Source: Vitellaria paradoxa
Taxonomy: Eukaryota; Streptophyta; Magnoliopsida; Ericales; Sapotaceae
Direction of reading: 5' to 3'
DNA: 64,000 bases
Assembly (NCBI GenBank): GCA_019916065.1
Contig: CM034237.1
Location: forward strand, 27,471,783 to 27,535,782
Within the stretch, counting starts at the first letter, position 1, and each line of letters opens with the position of its first letter. The position numbers and the translations under genes were made by a program. Below, one piece after another: positions 1-12,351 of this stretch. The notes beneath the pieces were generated by a model that was not told the DNA's origin, searched no databases, and worked only from the letters and a program-made list of their open reading frames with translations.

Positions 1-3000
1 GAGGGCTATTGATTGTACATGCCATTAGTATAGGTTTATATCACATATATAATAGTGACAGGTCTAATTCATCTCAACCACTAAAAATTAGAATTAGATT
101 TTATCTCAATTTAAGTTTTGTCTCAAATATTCGAAATATGAGATATAATATATATCTGATGTATTAGGATAACCTTTGATACTAGAACTTGTCTAATTCT
201 TGCTTAGGGTGCAAGCTAAGCCTACGTGGACATACAACAATGCAACAAAAGCATTTCAAAATTTCTTTCTCCTTTTCCCTTTATCATCAATTTTAATAGC
301 AACCAAAAGAAGTATTAGAGGGAAAAAAAAGTCCTACTAAAATCAAGCATATGAGAGCCCACCAATTAATTATAAGTAAAAAATAAACTATTTAATCCGT
401 AGATAATAATGGAAAAAACAAAAATTAGAATTCAAAATTTCAATGCTATCATTGCAAGATATACGTAGTACTAGAGGAAAAACTAATGCTACTTGAAGAC
501 GTTTGTTCAGTGAGATTTCATTGACTACATCGCCTACACCACTTACTGAAAAAATAAATTAATACATCGCCTACACCATTAGACAAACAACTTCCATTAC
601 CTATTTTAGCTGCAAAATCAAAGGAGATACCAAACATCAAAAGAAACTAAACCAATTACATAATCTCAGAAGCCATACAGACAGACATACATATATATGT
701 CTCTATCTTAGTTCTCATCCCTGCTAATTTTCATTTGGATTTTTCCACCAACTCAAAGAAAAACAAAGTTTCACAAATGAATGGTGAATTTTTTTGTTTG
801 TGTTGTATAAAGTAAGGCTCATATTCCTACAATTATAAAATTTCATATAGATTAGGACCCAAAAATGGTATGATTAATAACCTATTTGTGAGGCGATGAT
901 TCCAACCCCCAATAACAGCCAATCAACAAGAGTTCTCCCTCCTACTCTACCCCGTCCATTGTTTTATCTCTATTTTATGGGAACTTATGGTTTCTTTAGC
1001 TAATCCTCAACCTTCATCTTCATTGTTTAATTCGCATAGTTTAGATTGTTCAGTAATGGCACTGATTTTTTTTTTAATTTTTTTCCATTTCTTTCCCTAT
1101 TGATAGAACTACAAATTTCCAGGGATGGAACAATCTACAGTAGCAATCGACTAGTTGAATTCAGTCATAGCTAAACAAACTTTATGGCTTATTGATTGAA
1201 ACCTCATCTTCTCTTCATTGCCAAGAACACAATTAATGGCTAAAGAGTGAGATACCATAATACAAAAGAAAATAATTAACACCCCCCCCAAAATTACTTA
1301 TTAATAATCAACAGCAAAAGGGCTTATTAATAATCAAGCTGCCCTTATGACTTGGAATCTTGAAATGCCTTAACTCCTTTCTTAATCCTTCAAATAGCCA
1401 TCACACGAAAAACTCTGGGAAACTTATACTTCACAACCCTATTATCTCATTTTCCAGTTATGAAGATTTATGTGAACGACGATAATCTTATTCTCTTTTT
1501 ATGAAATCAAGGAAAATTTTTCACTAAAGATCAATTTGGTTCCATTTTATCTTTTTTCTATAGATTCAAGCAATAGGAATATTATCTAGGTAGATGTAAG
1601 TGATGGTGGCTCTAGATGACAACTGTGGCTCTAGGTGACAGTGGCAACTACAGCTCCAAGCAATGTCACAAGAGTGGCAATGGGTGTCAATCAATGAAGC
1701 ATGGTTGCTAGGGAGTCACCGGAGAAAATAGAGATAGGGAGAGGTTGTTGGAGAAGAGAAATGGAAGAAGAGAGGTCAAAAAGGTCAAGTAGAGAAAGAA
1801 GTTGGAGACCTACGAGGGAAGGGTTATTTCAGGGGACGAAAGTTAGTGAGGGAAATCCAATTGAACTTAATTTGTCTAGCTCTCAAGTGAGAGAAATGAC
1901 TAGAGTGCGTGATGAAATAGCTTGTCAAATTTAGCATAGTGTGAGCACTTAGTTAATTGAGAACTTAATTTGTATTATTGTTATTTGGTTAATTTGTGTA
2001 AAAACTAGTTACCTATAATTAATGTTCCATTTTTGTAGGACAAACTTGTTGTAAAATTTGTTGTATTATATGAAACAATTTGATACTTTTATACATCATG
2101 AATTTCATGGTAATTATTTCAAAATTACATTTTATTCTTTTGTCATCTATAGCTGTCTCCAGTTTTGCTTGCAAGGACTAAGAAGAATAATGGCTGCTCA
2201 TTTTTTCTAATACCCGCATGGATTGGACCATATTGACAGTTTCTTATGAGTTAATGAGTACCGTGCATTTTATCACACAAGCACCTCTCCACCCAGAAGA
2301 CGAATGACCTCGTTAAGCAACATGGTTCATGTTCTCATGTGCGCATGTTGTGGATGCAATATGATTTTGGGGACTCTCTTGCTCATGATAATATTTGTAC
2401 TATTAATCAATGTTAGTTTAAAGTAGGTACTTAGGAAGAAGTGTAATATAAAGTATCAACATACTTTTGAATATGGTACGAACCTTGTATGTTTGTCATA
2501 TTATTTTTAATCCTAATTGCAATCCATTTTTTTTGTTTTTTTGGTTCTATGAGTTCAGTTAGAAATGAAAAAAATAAGGCAAAAAAAAAAGAACATTTTT
2601 TTGCAACTTGCTAGTATTATTGTTGTTATCTTTGTTTCTTCTTTTTCGATATGTCCTAATTCTACTTGGGGTGAGGGGTTGGCCTTTATTTTTCTACCTA
2701 GTGTTTGCTAATATAGTTTGGGAGTTTGGTGTTCATACAGTGCAGAAGAAACCCTTTGTTTTAGAATCAAATTTTCTTTGTTTGCTAGAATTTCTTTGTT
2801 AATGGTAAGTAGTTGATGTCAATTGGATCCCATAAGTAAGAACCATTTACAAGGTTCCTTGTTTCCCTTACTTATTCTTTATTTTCAAGATTCCACGTCA
2901 TTGTTATAACACTAATATTTTGATTCCTAGTTTCATTTTCCTTTTGTTTTATGGGTTTTGTTTTTCTTAATTTTTGGGCCTCTTATGTTTAAAATTTTTA

Positions 3001-5222
3001 GTACTTAAAATGATTACTATAGTACACTTCTATGATATTTTTCTAGAATTTTTTTGGCCTCTTTGTGGATCTGCAACATCTGGGAATCAAGAGGTCCTTT
3101 CGTGCTACAACATTGATTGTCAAGGTACGTCCATTTTCATAAGCATCTGTGGTTTCTTTGGCTTAGAATGCAAGTGTGTCTATAAAGATTTTTACTTTTC
3201 TTCAATGATGTTATTTCTCTGATATTCTATTACCCATTTCTAGGTTTCTTTGGATATGTTAGGGTTGATTGTTAATTTTCCAAGCAATGACCTTTTTCGA
3301 GTTTCTATTTGATCTCAAAGCTTTGAATTGTTAGTGAGGTCCACGAATTTTCCATTTCTCTAGTTGTAAAATCTTTACACTTTTGCTGAAATGTAGAAGG
3401 TTAAGGGAAGCTAGGTTTTGAAGTTTGTAGGCTTACTTGTTTAGGGTTGTTTCTCCAATTCAAGCAAATGGGGTATTGCTTTTGTGAATACATATATAGT
3501 TTTGCAATTGGTTAATTTACTTTAGTGCTATTCTCTAAGATCTAGTGTTGTATATCATTTATGATTTTTTTGTTTACTCCTCTCAATAAGAGAGTTGCCT
3601 ATAGAGTTCAGTTGGATGATTAAAAAAAAAATTGGGCATATTATTTGGTAAAGAATGGTCATTTCACATAACTATACCATTATGCAACACTATCCAATGG
3701 ATAGAATCCTACCTAATTGTGATCTAGTGCATGGTGTGTGAAAATTGCATGTAAATCTCTGTTTCCTGATTATGTAGTTTACCCCTTAAGGAAATCTCCT
3801 AAAGTACAACTATTTCTAGCCAGATGTAATCTGTTACTAACACCTTGACACATACTTGTCAATTATAAGTGTAACTAGCATGAAAGTCTCATCCAAACTA
3901 ACTTCCTTACAGGCAAATATTGGCATCAAAATTTTCATTTATCCCCCTTCCCAATTGCCCAGTGGATAACTGGGAAATTTCTTAATTGATTATAAGCCCA
4001 TAAATCATTATTTAAGCTTCTATCATCCCCTTCCTCTGGGGAATAGTATGAAAATATTTTCGAGGCTTACTTGTTTATGATTTAAAACCCAGTTTTCAAA
4101 TCCCTTTGGGCCTAAGGCAAGAATCACTGAAAATAAGTTAATCAAATCTGCCCGTTCATTGTCAGAATGTTTGATAAATGATGACAGAATCATCTAGTCA
4201 ACCTTTATATTCAAGAGTGATTTTGTGTGTTTATTTTTTGTAATGGTTAAGTCACTGTTGTACTAGAATTGGAATGTTTGAATGTGTGCAATTTGGTTGA
4301 AAATGTGCAAACTGTTGAGTTGATTATCTTTCTTTGCTACGAATTTTATCATCTGGGTGATGGAATGTATCTTTCTCTTATCTTTTTTGTGTTTAATAGA
4401 GCACAATTTATTTATATTTGCATAACTCTTGAATTAATTTTGATTGTACTACAACTTACTTTAAGTTTAGGGATAATGTAATTATATGTAGAATTAAATT
4501 TATAGGTGAAGAAAGTCCAATATTGATAATTTATGAAAATCATTTTGAGTGTAGGATTTGTGTGCTTTCTAGTACCAACCTCTACTTTATTTTTGAGGCT
4601 AGAGTGAGTGGCTAAAGAATTTTGGCAACTAATTTTTGTCTTGCAACTAGTACAAAAAATTATATATAACTGCCATGAGTATTCTTCTGCCTTCGTTTGC
4701 GAGATTAGTTGTATCTTTTCATGTGAATTGTTGAATTAGCTTGGTGTATATTATTGGGCTTATTCCTTAAAGTTTTTAGAACAATTGCAACTATTTTCCT
4801 TGCTCGAATTTGTAGATAGTTTTTGCTGTGGCATATGACACAAGATGCTTTATGACTATTTGTTTACTTCTATGATTTCCATCTTTGTAGGCTTTATGTG
4901 TAAAAGTGATTCAATTGATTCATTTCAAAATTCTTATCATTTTGCTCATAAAAGCTCATTCTTATATTTTTAAGGGAACAGTTTATGAGGTTTGCCAAGA
5001 TTTGGTACATGACTTTTATTTAGGAGATCATATTGATTTTTAATTATCATTAATTTTGAATTTGACTTATATTTTACTTTCTTTAGAAGATGGCTAGCAT
5101 GTTGCTTCCTTATTCTCAAGCTTTTGATATCTGTTTTCCCTTTTTTATGTATTTTCTGTAAATTTCAGATGTGTTGATGGGACTAGATATGGAGTTAGAA
5201 TTTAACAAATATTGTAAAGTGA
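1..5222. other. AT-rich stretch with no recognisable gene
   Basis: No open frame here resembles a protein family I know, and the short frames are low-complexity and leucine/phenylalanine-rich, as expected by chance in T-rich DNA. I see no LTR pair, tRNA or terminal inverted repeat. A short direct repeat (acatcgcctacacca near 524 and 561) and a C8 run near 1282 are the only local structures noted. The segment around 3058-3135 ends in aag followed by gtacgt and could pass for an exon, but its product is unrecognised. Introns or UTRs of a host gene cannot be excluded. Confidence 0.5.
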
Positions 5223-5967
5223 GTGGAAGCCCAAAAATTGTTCTTCCATCTTCTCTGGCGTCGTTCAAAAGTCGAAATGAGAATCATTAAAGGAAAACCA
5301 ACTTGTACAAATGATCTACTAAGCTTAGTTCGGGACTTTAGAGATATTAGCTTTTGTTATTGTCGCAGTTCATCTTGTACAAACATTCCATCTCGGACTT
5401 ATAGGTTGGAAGGGAATGAAGTGCTAAAGCATGGTTCTGTATATTAAAGCTCTAGAGAAGTAAGGAAGATGAAGAAGAGTGGAGCTATGGAAGGTAGGAG
5501 AAAAATTGAATTATCAGGAAGGCATGCCTTCACATTGTCCTTGGGAATTGTTGAATCTTTGTGTAGCTTTGATGAGTATTGCTCCCGCATGGAACGTGAG
5601 ATCCTTAATGATGTTGCTAAAGTCTGATATAGGTAGAAGTCATGTTCCCATTGTTAGCGTAGAATAATGCTCTTAGAATTTCTTAGATCTCTCATTCCAC
5701 CATAGAAAATGTTCTCTCATCTAATAAGCGATTGGAAATCCCTTTTGAGTTTACATAGCACGAACTACCGCCCTACTAAAAATGCAAAGAGAGATGAAAC
5801 AAATGAGGCTCTTGCTTTGCAAAAGTTATTATCTACTAAACTAGTACTTCCTCATTAATTATAAGAGTGGTAGAGCATATACATTTTGCCGCTTTGTAAT
5901 GGCATCCCCTTGATGATTTTCTTCTTACTTCAATAAAGTTCTTTTATTCAAAAAAAAAAAAAAATAT
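5223..5967 (+). other. Retroposed segment ending in a poly(A) tract (LINE 3'-end-like)
   Basis: The stretch ends with a run of about 15 A at 5949-5964, shortly after an AATAAA signal at 5933. The text before it (Cys/Thr-rich, then cccttgatg, aataaa and a ttattcaaaaa end) resembles the plant L1-type 3' tails found elsewhere in this window in inverted orientation at 56772 and 54697. Two short frames (5223-5447 and 5479-5667) lie upstream. They vaguely recall the RNase H-like tails of plant LINE or host proteins, but I cannot assign them. No flanking target-site duplication was found. Confidence 0.35.
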
Positions 5968-7783
5968 AGTCCTTGGCATTGTTACATATTTTTTTTATTT
6001 CATATCATTGCTAATGCTTGCTAGTCATCCAAACATAATATGTTTGAAAATTCTAAAAGGTGAAATAATATTATACTATATAAACTTTCAAGTTGTTACC
6101 GTTTACAAAAACACTAATATTACACTGAAAATGAATCCTCGGCAAAGCAGTTATTTATGTGTTTGAAGACACCCATCCAAACATAAGTAAGAAACCTTAT
6201 GATTGAATATAGTAGTCAAACATCAGCACTCACCCAAAACTTTCAATTTTTATTTTTTATTCTACGTTTGGTTGCCTGACAGTCTAGTGTAAGCATGGAC
6301 TTATAATTTATAATTACTGCGATAAAAATATAATTTTTACAAATAAGTAAAGATAAAAAAATAAAAAAATAATATAGGCCAAAGTGTAATTTTTACATAA
6401 ATAAAACCAAAATTATGAGGTATAAATGTAATTTTTCAAGTGAGTTGCATAAAAAAAAAAATTAGTTTTTCGGGTGTTCGGTAAATGAAAAAAAGGAAAA
6501 AAAATGTTTGAAATATAAACTCTGATTACCAAATAAACTTTCTATTTTCTATTTACAAATTTGTATAAACAGAATTACATTACCAAGTACAGTTTTTGTT
6601 TTTATTTCAAAATAATAAACAGCAACAGAATACACAAAACAAAAAACAGCAATAGAAAAACAACAGAAAAACTACCAGTACCGTCCAAGATTGGCTAATA
6701 TTTACTGATACAAACATCCTCACAAAACGGATACACTAAATTACCCTTTCTGCACCGAATTAATAACACCTATGGTTGACAAGGATTACATGGGATCGAT
6801 GAGAAAACAGGTTCACAAGGATCCTTCCATCATTTTGGAATGTTCATTGCCGTGAAATCCGGAATTGGAGGAGGGCATTGCAATTGCCACTTAAATGGCA
6901 ATTTGTCCTTCTTAATGTAAATTCTCCAATTTGGCCCGTAAAGGCTTTTCCATCACGATGTTATCTGCACAAACAAGTGGAAGCATCCCTGTTCTGGTGC
7001 TTCCTTCACACAGCGAATGCCGCACCGTTGTCTGCCGCAGTAAGATTCAAGTATCATTGTAGCTGCTTTTGGAGCCCTGCTCAATATGGCTGTGAAAAAA
7101 TTAAATTAGGACAAGCTCAAGATATGCAAAATTGAGCAACAAGAAAGTCCAACACGCAATTATCCAGAAAGCTTTACGGAGAAAATTTCACAGCCTTGAC
7201 TTGGTGAGAAAGACTGCATCTATATCAGATTCCTTAAACAAATTCTCTTAACACGTTATTAAAAATACCATTTTCCTATTTTACAACTTACCTATACAAC
7301 CGGCTTCATACAACTTCCCTAATGCACTAAAATATTCATTCGCTAGAGTGTTAAATCTTTATTATTTTCCTTTTCAAAAAGTTGGATAAAGTAAGAGTAA
7401 CATGAACTCCGTTCATTTGCCTTGTGCAAGTTCGGTTATGGCTCAAGCAATTTATGGCTGTTCTACAGAACAGATCTTCTGATCTCCGATCTCCAAAAAT
7501 GGAGTATCCAAACTAGTGGCAGTGCACAAGCCGAGTTATGGACCATTCTTCAAAGACAGCTATTGCACACATCCATTCTTCGACAAGATTTATATTTAAT
7601 AGATTTTTCATGAAAAGTTAGAACCTTCTCCACCTATGGCAGTTCTCACACTCGTGTTTTGAGGAAATTTGTATAAATACTACAGAAAAGAAAGAAAAAA
7701 CATATTTTCAAGTTGACTCTGACATTTGATGACATGTGTTAGATCTTGGACTAAAGCCAATGGAATGTGAAATTCCTGAATGG
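5968..7783. other. No gene recognised; AT-rich flank of the first RTE element
   Basis: Low-complexity A/T sequence runs to about 6660. From 6720 to 7140 the composition is more balanced and an 85-codon plus-strand frame is open, but neither strand gives a recognisable protein. On the minus strand a short open stretch ends near 6860 and is followed by UTR-like text, so a terminal exon of an unknown gene is possible but unsupported. Confidence 0.4.
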
Positions 7784-7802
7784 ATTTCTAAATTCCAACC
7801 CT
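7784..7802. repeat. Left target-site duplication of RTE-1
   Basis: The 19-mer atttctaaattccaaccct occurs here and again, exactly, at 9028-9046, directly bracketing the RTE sequence. A duplication of this length is what target-primed reverse transcription by a LINE leaves behind. Confidence 0.9.
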
Positions 7803-8995
7803 ATGAAACTTTGGGAAAGAGTGATTGAGTACTAATTAAGACAAGAGACTTGTATATCAAAGAACCAATTTGGATTTATGCCAGGAAAATCAACAACGGA
7901 GGCTATATACCTTTTGCGAGGTTTGATGGAAAGGTACCAGAGTAGAGGGACAAACCTGCACATGGTTTTCATTGATTTAGAAAAGGCTTATGATCGAGTG
8001 CCACGATGGAAGGCATTGGAAAAGCAAGGTGTTCATATAGCTTCTATTTGTGCTATAAAGGATATGTATGAGGGAGCAACAACATGTGTTAGAACTCCTG
8101 GAGGTATGACTGAAGATTTTCTCATAAAGATAGGGTTGCATCAAGGGTCATTCTTAAGCTCATACCTTTTCACTTTAGTTTTGAACGTACTTACTAGACA
8201 TATCCAAGAGGCAGTACCTAAATATATGGTTTTTGCGGATGATATAGTTTTAGTAGAAGAGTCGAGAGAGAAACTTAATGCTAAACTTGAGGTGTGGAGA
8301 GCAACCTTAGAATCAAAGAGTTTCCATTTAAGTAGGAGCAAGACAGAGTATATGGAATGTAATTTAATAAGAAACGAGCTAGTAATAATTTGGAGGTAAA
8401 AATTGGAGAGCACAGCATACCAAAAGTGTCAAGGTTTCAATATCTTGGATTGATTTTACAAAGTGACGGAGAAATTGATGGGAATATCGTACATATGATA
8501 CAAGCTGGTTGGTTAAAATGGAGAAATGCATCAGCAGTCATTTGTGACCACAAGGTACCTAATAAACTTAAAGGAAAGTTCTACCGAACTACTATAAAAC
8601 CAGCTATGCTCTATGGAAGCGAGTGCTGGGTACTGAAGGGACAACAAGATCAAAAAATTGGTGTAGCAAAGTTGAGATGGATGAGTGGACATACAAGAAA
8701 AGATAAGATTCGGAATGATTATATTAGGGAGAAAGTTGGGGTAGCACCTATTGAGGAGAAAATGATAGAAGCCCGATTAAGGTGGTTTGGTCATGTGCAA
8801 AGAAGACCGCTAAAGGCTCCAGTGAGGAGAGTTGATCAAATAGTTTTTAGTCCAATAAGAAGAAGTAGAGGAAGACCTAAAAGAACACTTGGAGAAGTTA
8901 TCAGAAGATACCTTATTATAAATGATTTACATCAAGATATGATTTTTAATAGAACACAGTGGCGCCGTGTGATCAATGTATCCGACTCCATCTAG
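7803..8995 (+). pseudogene. RTE reverse transcriptase, broken
   Basis: The frame opens at MKLWERVIE, meets TAA at 7833-7835, then runs as RT with [28 protein letters not shown] and the catalytic [10 protein letters not shown] box at about 8232-8258, so both catalytic aspartates are still present. A frameshift near 8360-8395 moves the reading to the frame ending at 8995. The second part carries the thumb/C-terminal block (RFQYLGLILQSDG, ALLYGSECW-like, [12 protein letters not shown]) typical of RTE proteins. Without its N-terminus it cannot make an active enzyme. Confidence 0.88.
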
Positions 8996-9027
8996 TGGGA
9001 TAAGGCTTATATTGTTGTTGTTGTTGT
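7803..9027 (+). mobile_element. RTE-1: 5'-truncated RTE-clade LINE
   Basis: A non-LTR retrotransposon fragment of 1225 bp contains the reverse-transcriptase fingers/palm to the C-terminal end of an RTE-type protein. It lacks the endonuclease and the N-terminal RT. It ends not in poly(A) but in (TTG)n at 9013-9027, after the usual RTE C-terminal context (tccgactccatctagtggga). Both ends are fixed exactly by a 19-bp direct repeat (7784-7802 and 9028-9046), so this is a complete, 5'-truncated insertion and not a decayed full-length copy. It is a relative of the second element at 12352-14046. Confidence 0.9.
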
Positions 9028-9046
9028 ATTTCTAAATTCCAACCCT
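9028..9046. repeat. Right target-site duplication of RTE-1
   Basis: Exact second copy of the 19-mer at 7784-7802, starting directly after the (TTG)n tail. Confidence 0.9.
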
Positions 9047-11299
9047 CAAGACTTTCAGACAGTTTCACTCCCTTTTTTTTTTTTTTCCAAATCTTAAATA
9101 TAAAATCTCTAGTTAAACGAGCTATAGTTAGAAATTCTTTCACTGACATGAACGATAATGAGAACATGCAAGAAATGTTATATGTTACTAGAATCAATAA
9201 AAAGGGCTTTCTAAAGCTGTAGATGAGGTGCCATTAGAATTGATAAGACGACGCAACACTACAGATCAAGAAAACAAATAACAAGAACAAAAACTATAAT
9301 TGAATAAATAAATCAAATTTCAAAAACTGACTATCTCTTACAATTACTAAACCTTTATATAGGCTAGAGCTGAAATCAAATAAAATAAAATCTTACTATC
9401 TAAGGCGAGTAAATAAAATTATTTAAGAAAAGTAAATAAATTAACTTCCAAAAATCCTCAATGCCTGAATAATCCTATCCAATTCATTATAAAAACGTTC
9501 AACATGATCCCCATCATTCTCCATCACTTGGAAAAACTCAACTCCATCGAGTTAAAAGTTTGTGCATTAATTCCGGTCACATTTTTCACTTGAGAAGACA
9601 CATCTTCATAGTTGAACGAAATGAGGGTCTTAACATTAAACACACATGAACACTGCTAGAGAGATGGAAGAATTGGAACTAGCATGAAAATATCGCCATA
9701 AACTATAAACAATAGTTGAAGCCTAAAGATGCCTCGATAAGGTAAAAAGTTCTCCACATTGCAAATTACGAAAAAACTCATATCACATAGCAATGTAAAA
9801 AATATTGCATTGGGACTAGTATCACAAAGGATATAGAATGGTTTAAGACCATTGGCATGCAAATTTTGGCAAGATGATATGGGGTAATAAGTAGGCAATG
9901 CATAAGTCGTTATTGAGTTACATCCATTAAAGTCTTTACTCCCACTTATAACATCAATAAGAAATTTAAAATAATTATTACTCAATCCAATTTATTTTTT
10001 TTTTAATATCAGCATTATTGAAAAGAAGTCGAGTACGTGGCTAAGAATAAATGACGAGTAATGAGGCAACTGAATTCGTCACAGTCGTATCCCTCAAAGA
10101 CGAATGAGTGGAAGAACTCAATGATATCAACAGAATAGTGGTAAGAGATGCCACACATGACATGTGAGAAAAATTGTTCAATGTATCCAAAAGCATCTCT
10201 ATTATACACTAGACGTGAGGAGAACCTATGCAATTGAATGATTTAATGGAAGAGCAACTTGGACAAAGACTAAAAAACTCCTAATTGATGGATCACTAAA
10301 TGAAACTCTTGAGATGCTTAAATCATATCCCCTAAAGAAGTAACCATCACCAATGATAAAGTCTATACAATTTCTACAGTCATTATTTATGACATTTTTA
10401 AACAAACCAACAAAATCAAGACAAGTAGAGTATGCAAAAGTGGTAATAGTGGTAAGAGATGCCACACACGACATGTAAGAAAAATTGTTCAATGTACGCA
10501 AAAGCATCTCTATTATACACTAGACGTGAGAAGAACCTATGCAATTGAACGATTTAACGGAAGAGCAACTTGGACAAAGTCTCAAAAAACTCCTAATTGA
10601 TGGGTCACTAAATGAAACTCTTGAGATGCTTAAATCATATCCCCTAAAGAAGTAACCATCACCAATGATAAAGTCTATACAATTTCTATTATTTATGACA
10701 TTCTTAAACAAACTAACAAAATCAAGACAAGTAGAGTATGCAACTTGTGCTTCAAGGTTCTTCCAATAACACGATAAAGACGACAAAGATGATAGTGGAA
10801 CCAAATCAACCACTTCAGACATATTTTGAAAATTTAGTGACTTGTCATGATCAAAGAAGGAATTAATTGTCAAAAGAGTAGAATAACTAATAGACTCACA
10901 AGCGTTGATAGAAACCATGGGATGCTAGGAATGGGAGGTGGACGGTGCAATTTAATGGTTTGTTTGGAGCACCTTGACTCTAAAAAGCAAGATAGTATAG
11001 AAGTACGACAAATAACCTTAGGAGAGTCCCTGGATGGAGTGGATGTAGAAGAGTCTGCTATAGAAGTAGGATATAAAGCCTCAAAATGGTTATTTGGTGG
11101 ATGAACTTATGGAGTCAGATGAAAAGAATGTGGGGTACTAGACACTTGGGAAGGTATATGTTAAGTACTAGGGGAATCATTCTGATCATTTAACCTTCTC
11201 ACGGAGGTAAGGCTTTAACCCATGGACAAATCTACTGATAGCACAACACTCATCTCAAAAATTAGACCACTTCCTAAGAATTTTAAATTGACCCAAATA
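9047..11299. other. Unresolved degraded sequence, possibly the decayed body of a minus-strand LTR element
   Basis: Several minus-strand frames of 70-130 codons are open here, but none matches a family I know, and two of them are copies of each other because of the tandem duplication at 10136-10745. The block lies downstream (minus sense) of the gag-like fragment at 11300-11640. The A-rich, LTR-like text at 9230-9480 could be the remains of a 3' LTR. I could not find a matching partner LTR, so the element assignment is only a suggestion. Confidence 0.35.
10136..10745. repeat. Tandem duplication, 311-bp period
   Basis: The sequence beginning tagtggtaagagatgcc at 10136 recurs at 10447, and the match continues to about 10745 with scattered substitutions and a few small deletions in the second copy. 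The two minus-strand frames covering it therefore share the same peptide blocks (for example IDFIIGDGYFFRGYDLSISR). Duplicated unit and function are unknown. Confidence 0.85.
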
Positions 11300-11640
11300 G
11301 TTTAAGGTGCATCAAGTGGGGCCATGCCTCATCCCTAAAACTTTTAGGAACAAATTGATTACTCAAAATTTGTTTTATTATGGCCTATAGAGTGATAGGC
11401 CAATTATTTGTCCTGTCATAGTATAACTCGATTGTTTGCCAAAACTCTCTAGAATAATTGGTCAATCTTGCTTTGGTCAAACGAATATGCCGGTCATTAG
11501 ACAAGTCGTGGTGGTAAAAAATGTACTCAATATCATCCACCCAAACAAGGAACTCATGAGAATCGGGAGTGCCACTAAAATAAGGAGGTTTTTTACATAA
11601 ATTTGACAAATAGAACGAAGTTTTATCTTATTAAAAAAAT
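11300..11640 (-). pseudogene. Ty3/gypsy gag-like fragment
   Basis: The minus-strand reading gives PPYFSGTPDSHEFLVWVDDIE, then YIFYHHDLSNDRHIRLTKARL and an FWQTIE-like tryptophan position. This is the pattern of the plant gypsy retrotransposon gag domain (hydrophobic pocket, conserved F-LDW, K-KL and W). The reading continues past a stop at 11385-11387 with KQILSNQFVP-like text, equivalent to the downstream gag helix. No zinc knuckle, protease or RT follows, so this is an isolated relic. Confidence 0.6.
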
Positions 11641-12334
11641 ATGATTGAGTTTCAAAATTCATGGTAAGGGGACATTAGCAATTTTTTTTTTCAAATGTTG
11701 ATATTAAAGAAAATTAAAAAAAAAAAATAGAGTAACAAAAATATGAAATCCTAATATGCTTAGATAGGAATTACGAACCTAATAAATGAAACTTAACAAA
11801 TAATTTAGGCAAGCAATGGTTGGTTGATTTTTTTTTTTCCTAAGATAGGTAACACTTAACAATTTCAAAGGAGAACTAAGATAAATGAAACAAATGGGCC
11901 AAATTTAGTTTCAAATTCATGCAGTTCACATTGCCATTTGATATAAGTATTTATTACAATTAACAATGAGAGAATTCATACTATAATCCAAATCTTTGCT
12001 CCAAGTTATGTAAAGTACCCACTTTTGAAACTATAAAATTCAATTTTTTTTTTAATTAGAACACTGCTATCCACCGCAGAGTCGTACTTCTGGTTGTCAG
12101 AGTGTGCCGGTCGGTTGCCGAAGCTTGGTTGCACCTTTGCCGAAGTCTTATTTCAGGTCACTAGAGGGGTTTGCAAAGAGGGTGTTCTGGACAACCTCTA
12201 TAATTCGTCAGTAGGGGTGCACTAGCAACACGAAAACCGAACCAATTCTATCACTTTGGTTCAGGTTGATTCTGGTCTATACTATTTTTGGGTCGATTCT
12301 GGGTTAAAAATTAGCAAACTGATTTTCTTGGTTC

Positions 12335-12351
12335 AGTTCTCGAGTAAGTAT
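12335..12351. repeat. Left target-site duplication of RTE-2
   Basis: agttctcgagtaagtat here is repeated exactly at 14047-14063, on either side of the LINE. Confidence 0.9.

Noticed and set aside
6878..7135. 85-codon plus-strand frame
   Set aside because: No recognisable family, no start context or neighbours supporting it; composition-driven.
9656..10918. Minus-strand frames of 72-132 codons as real genes
   Set aside because: Two are copies from the tandem duplication, none resembles a known protein, and they do not join into a gene structure.
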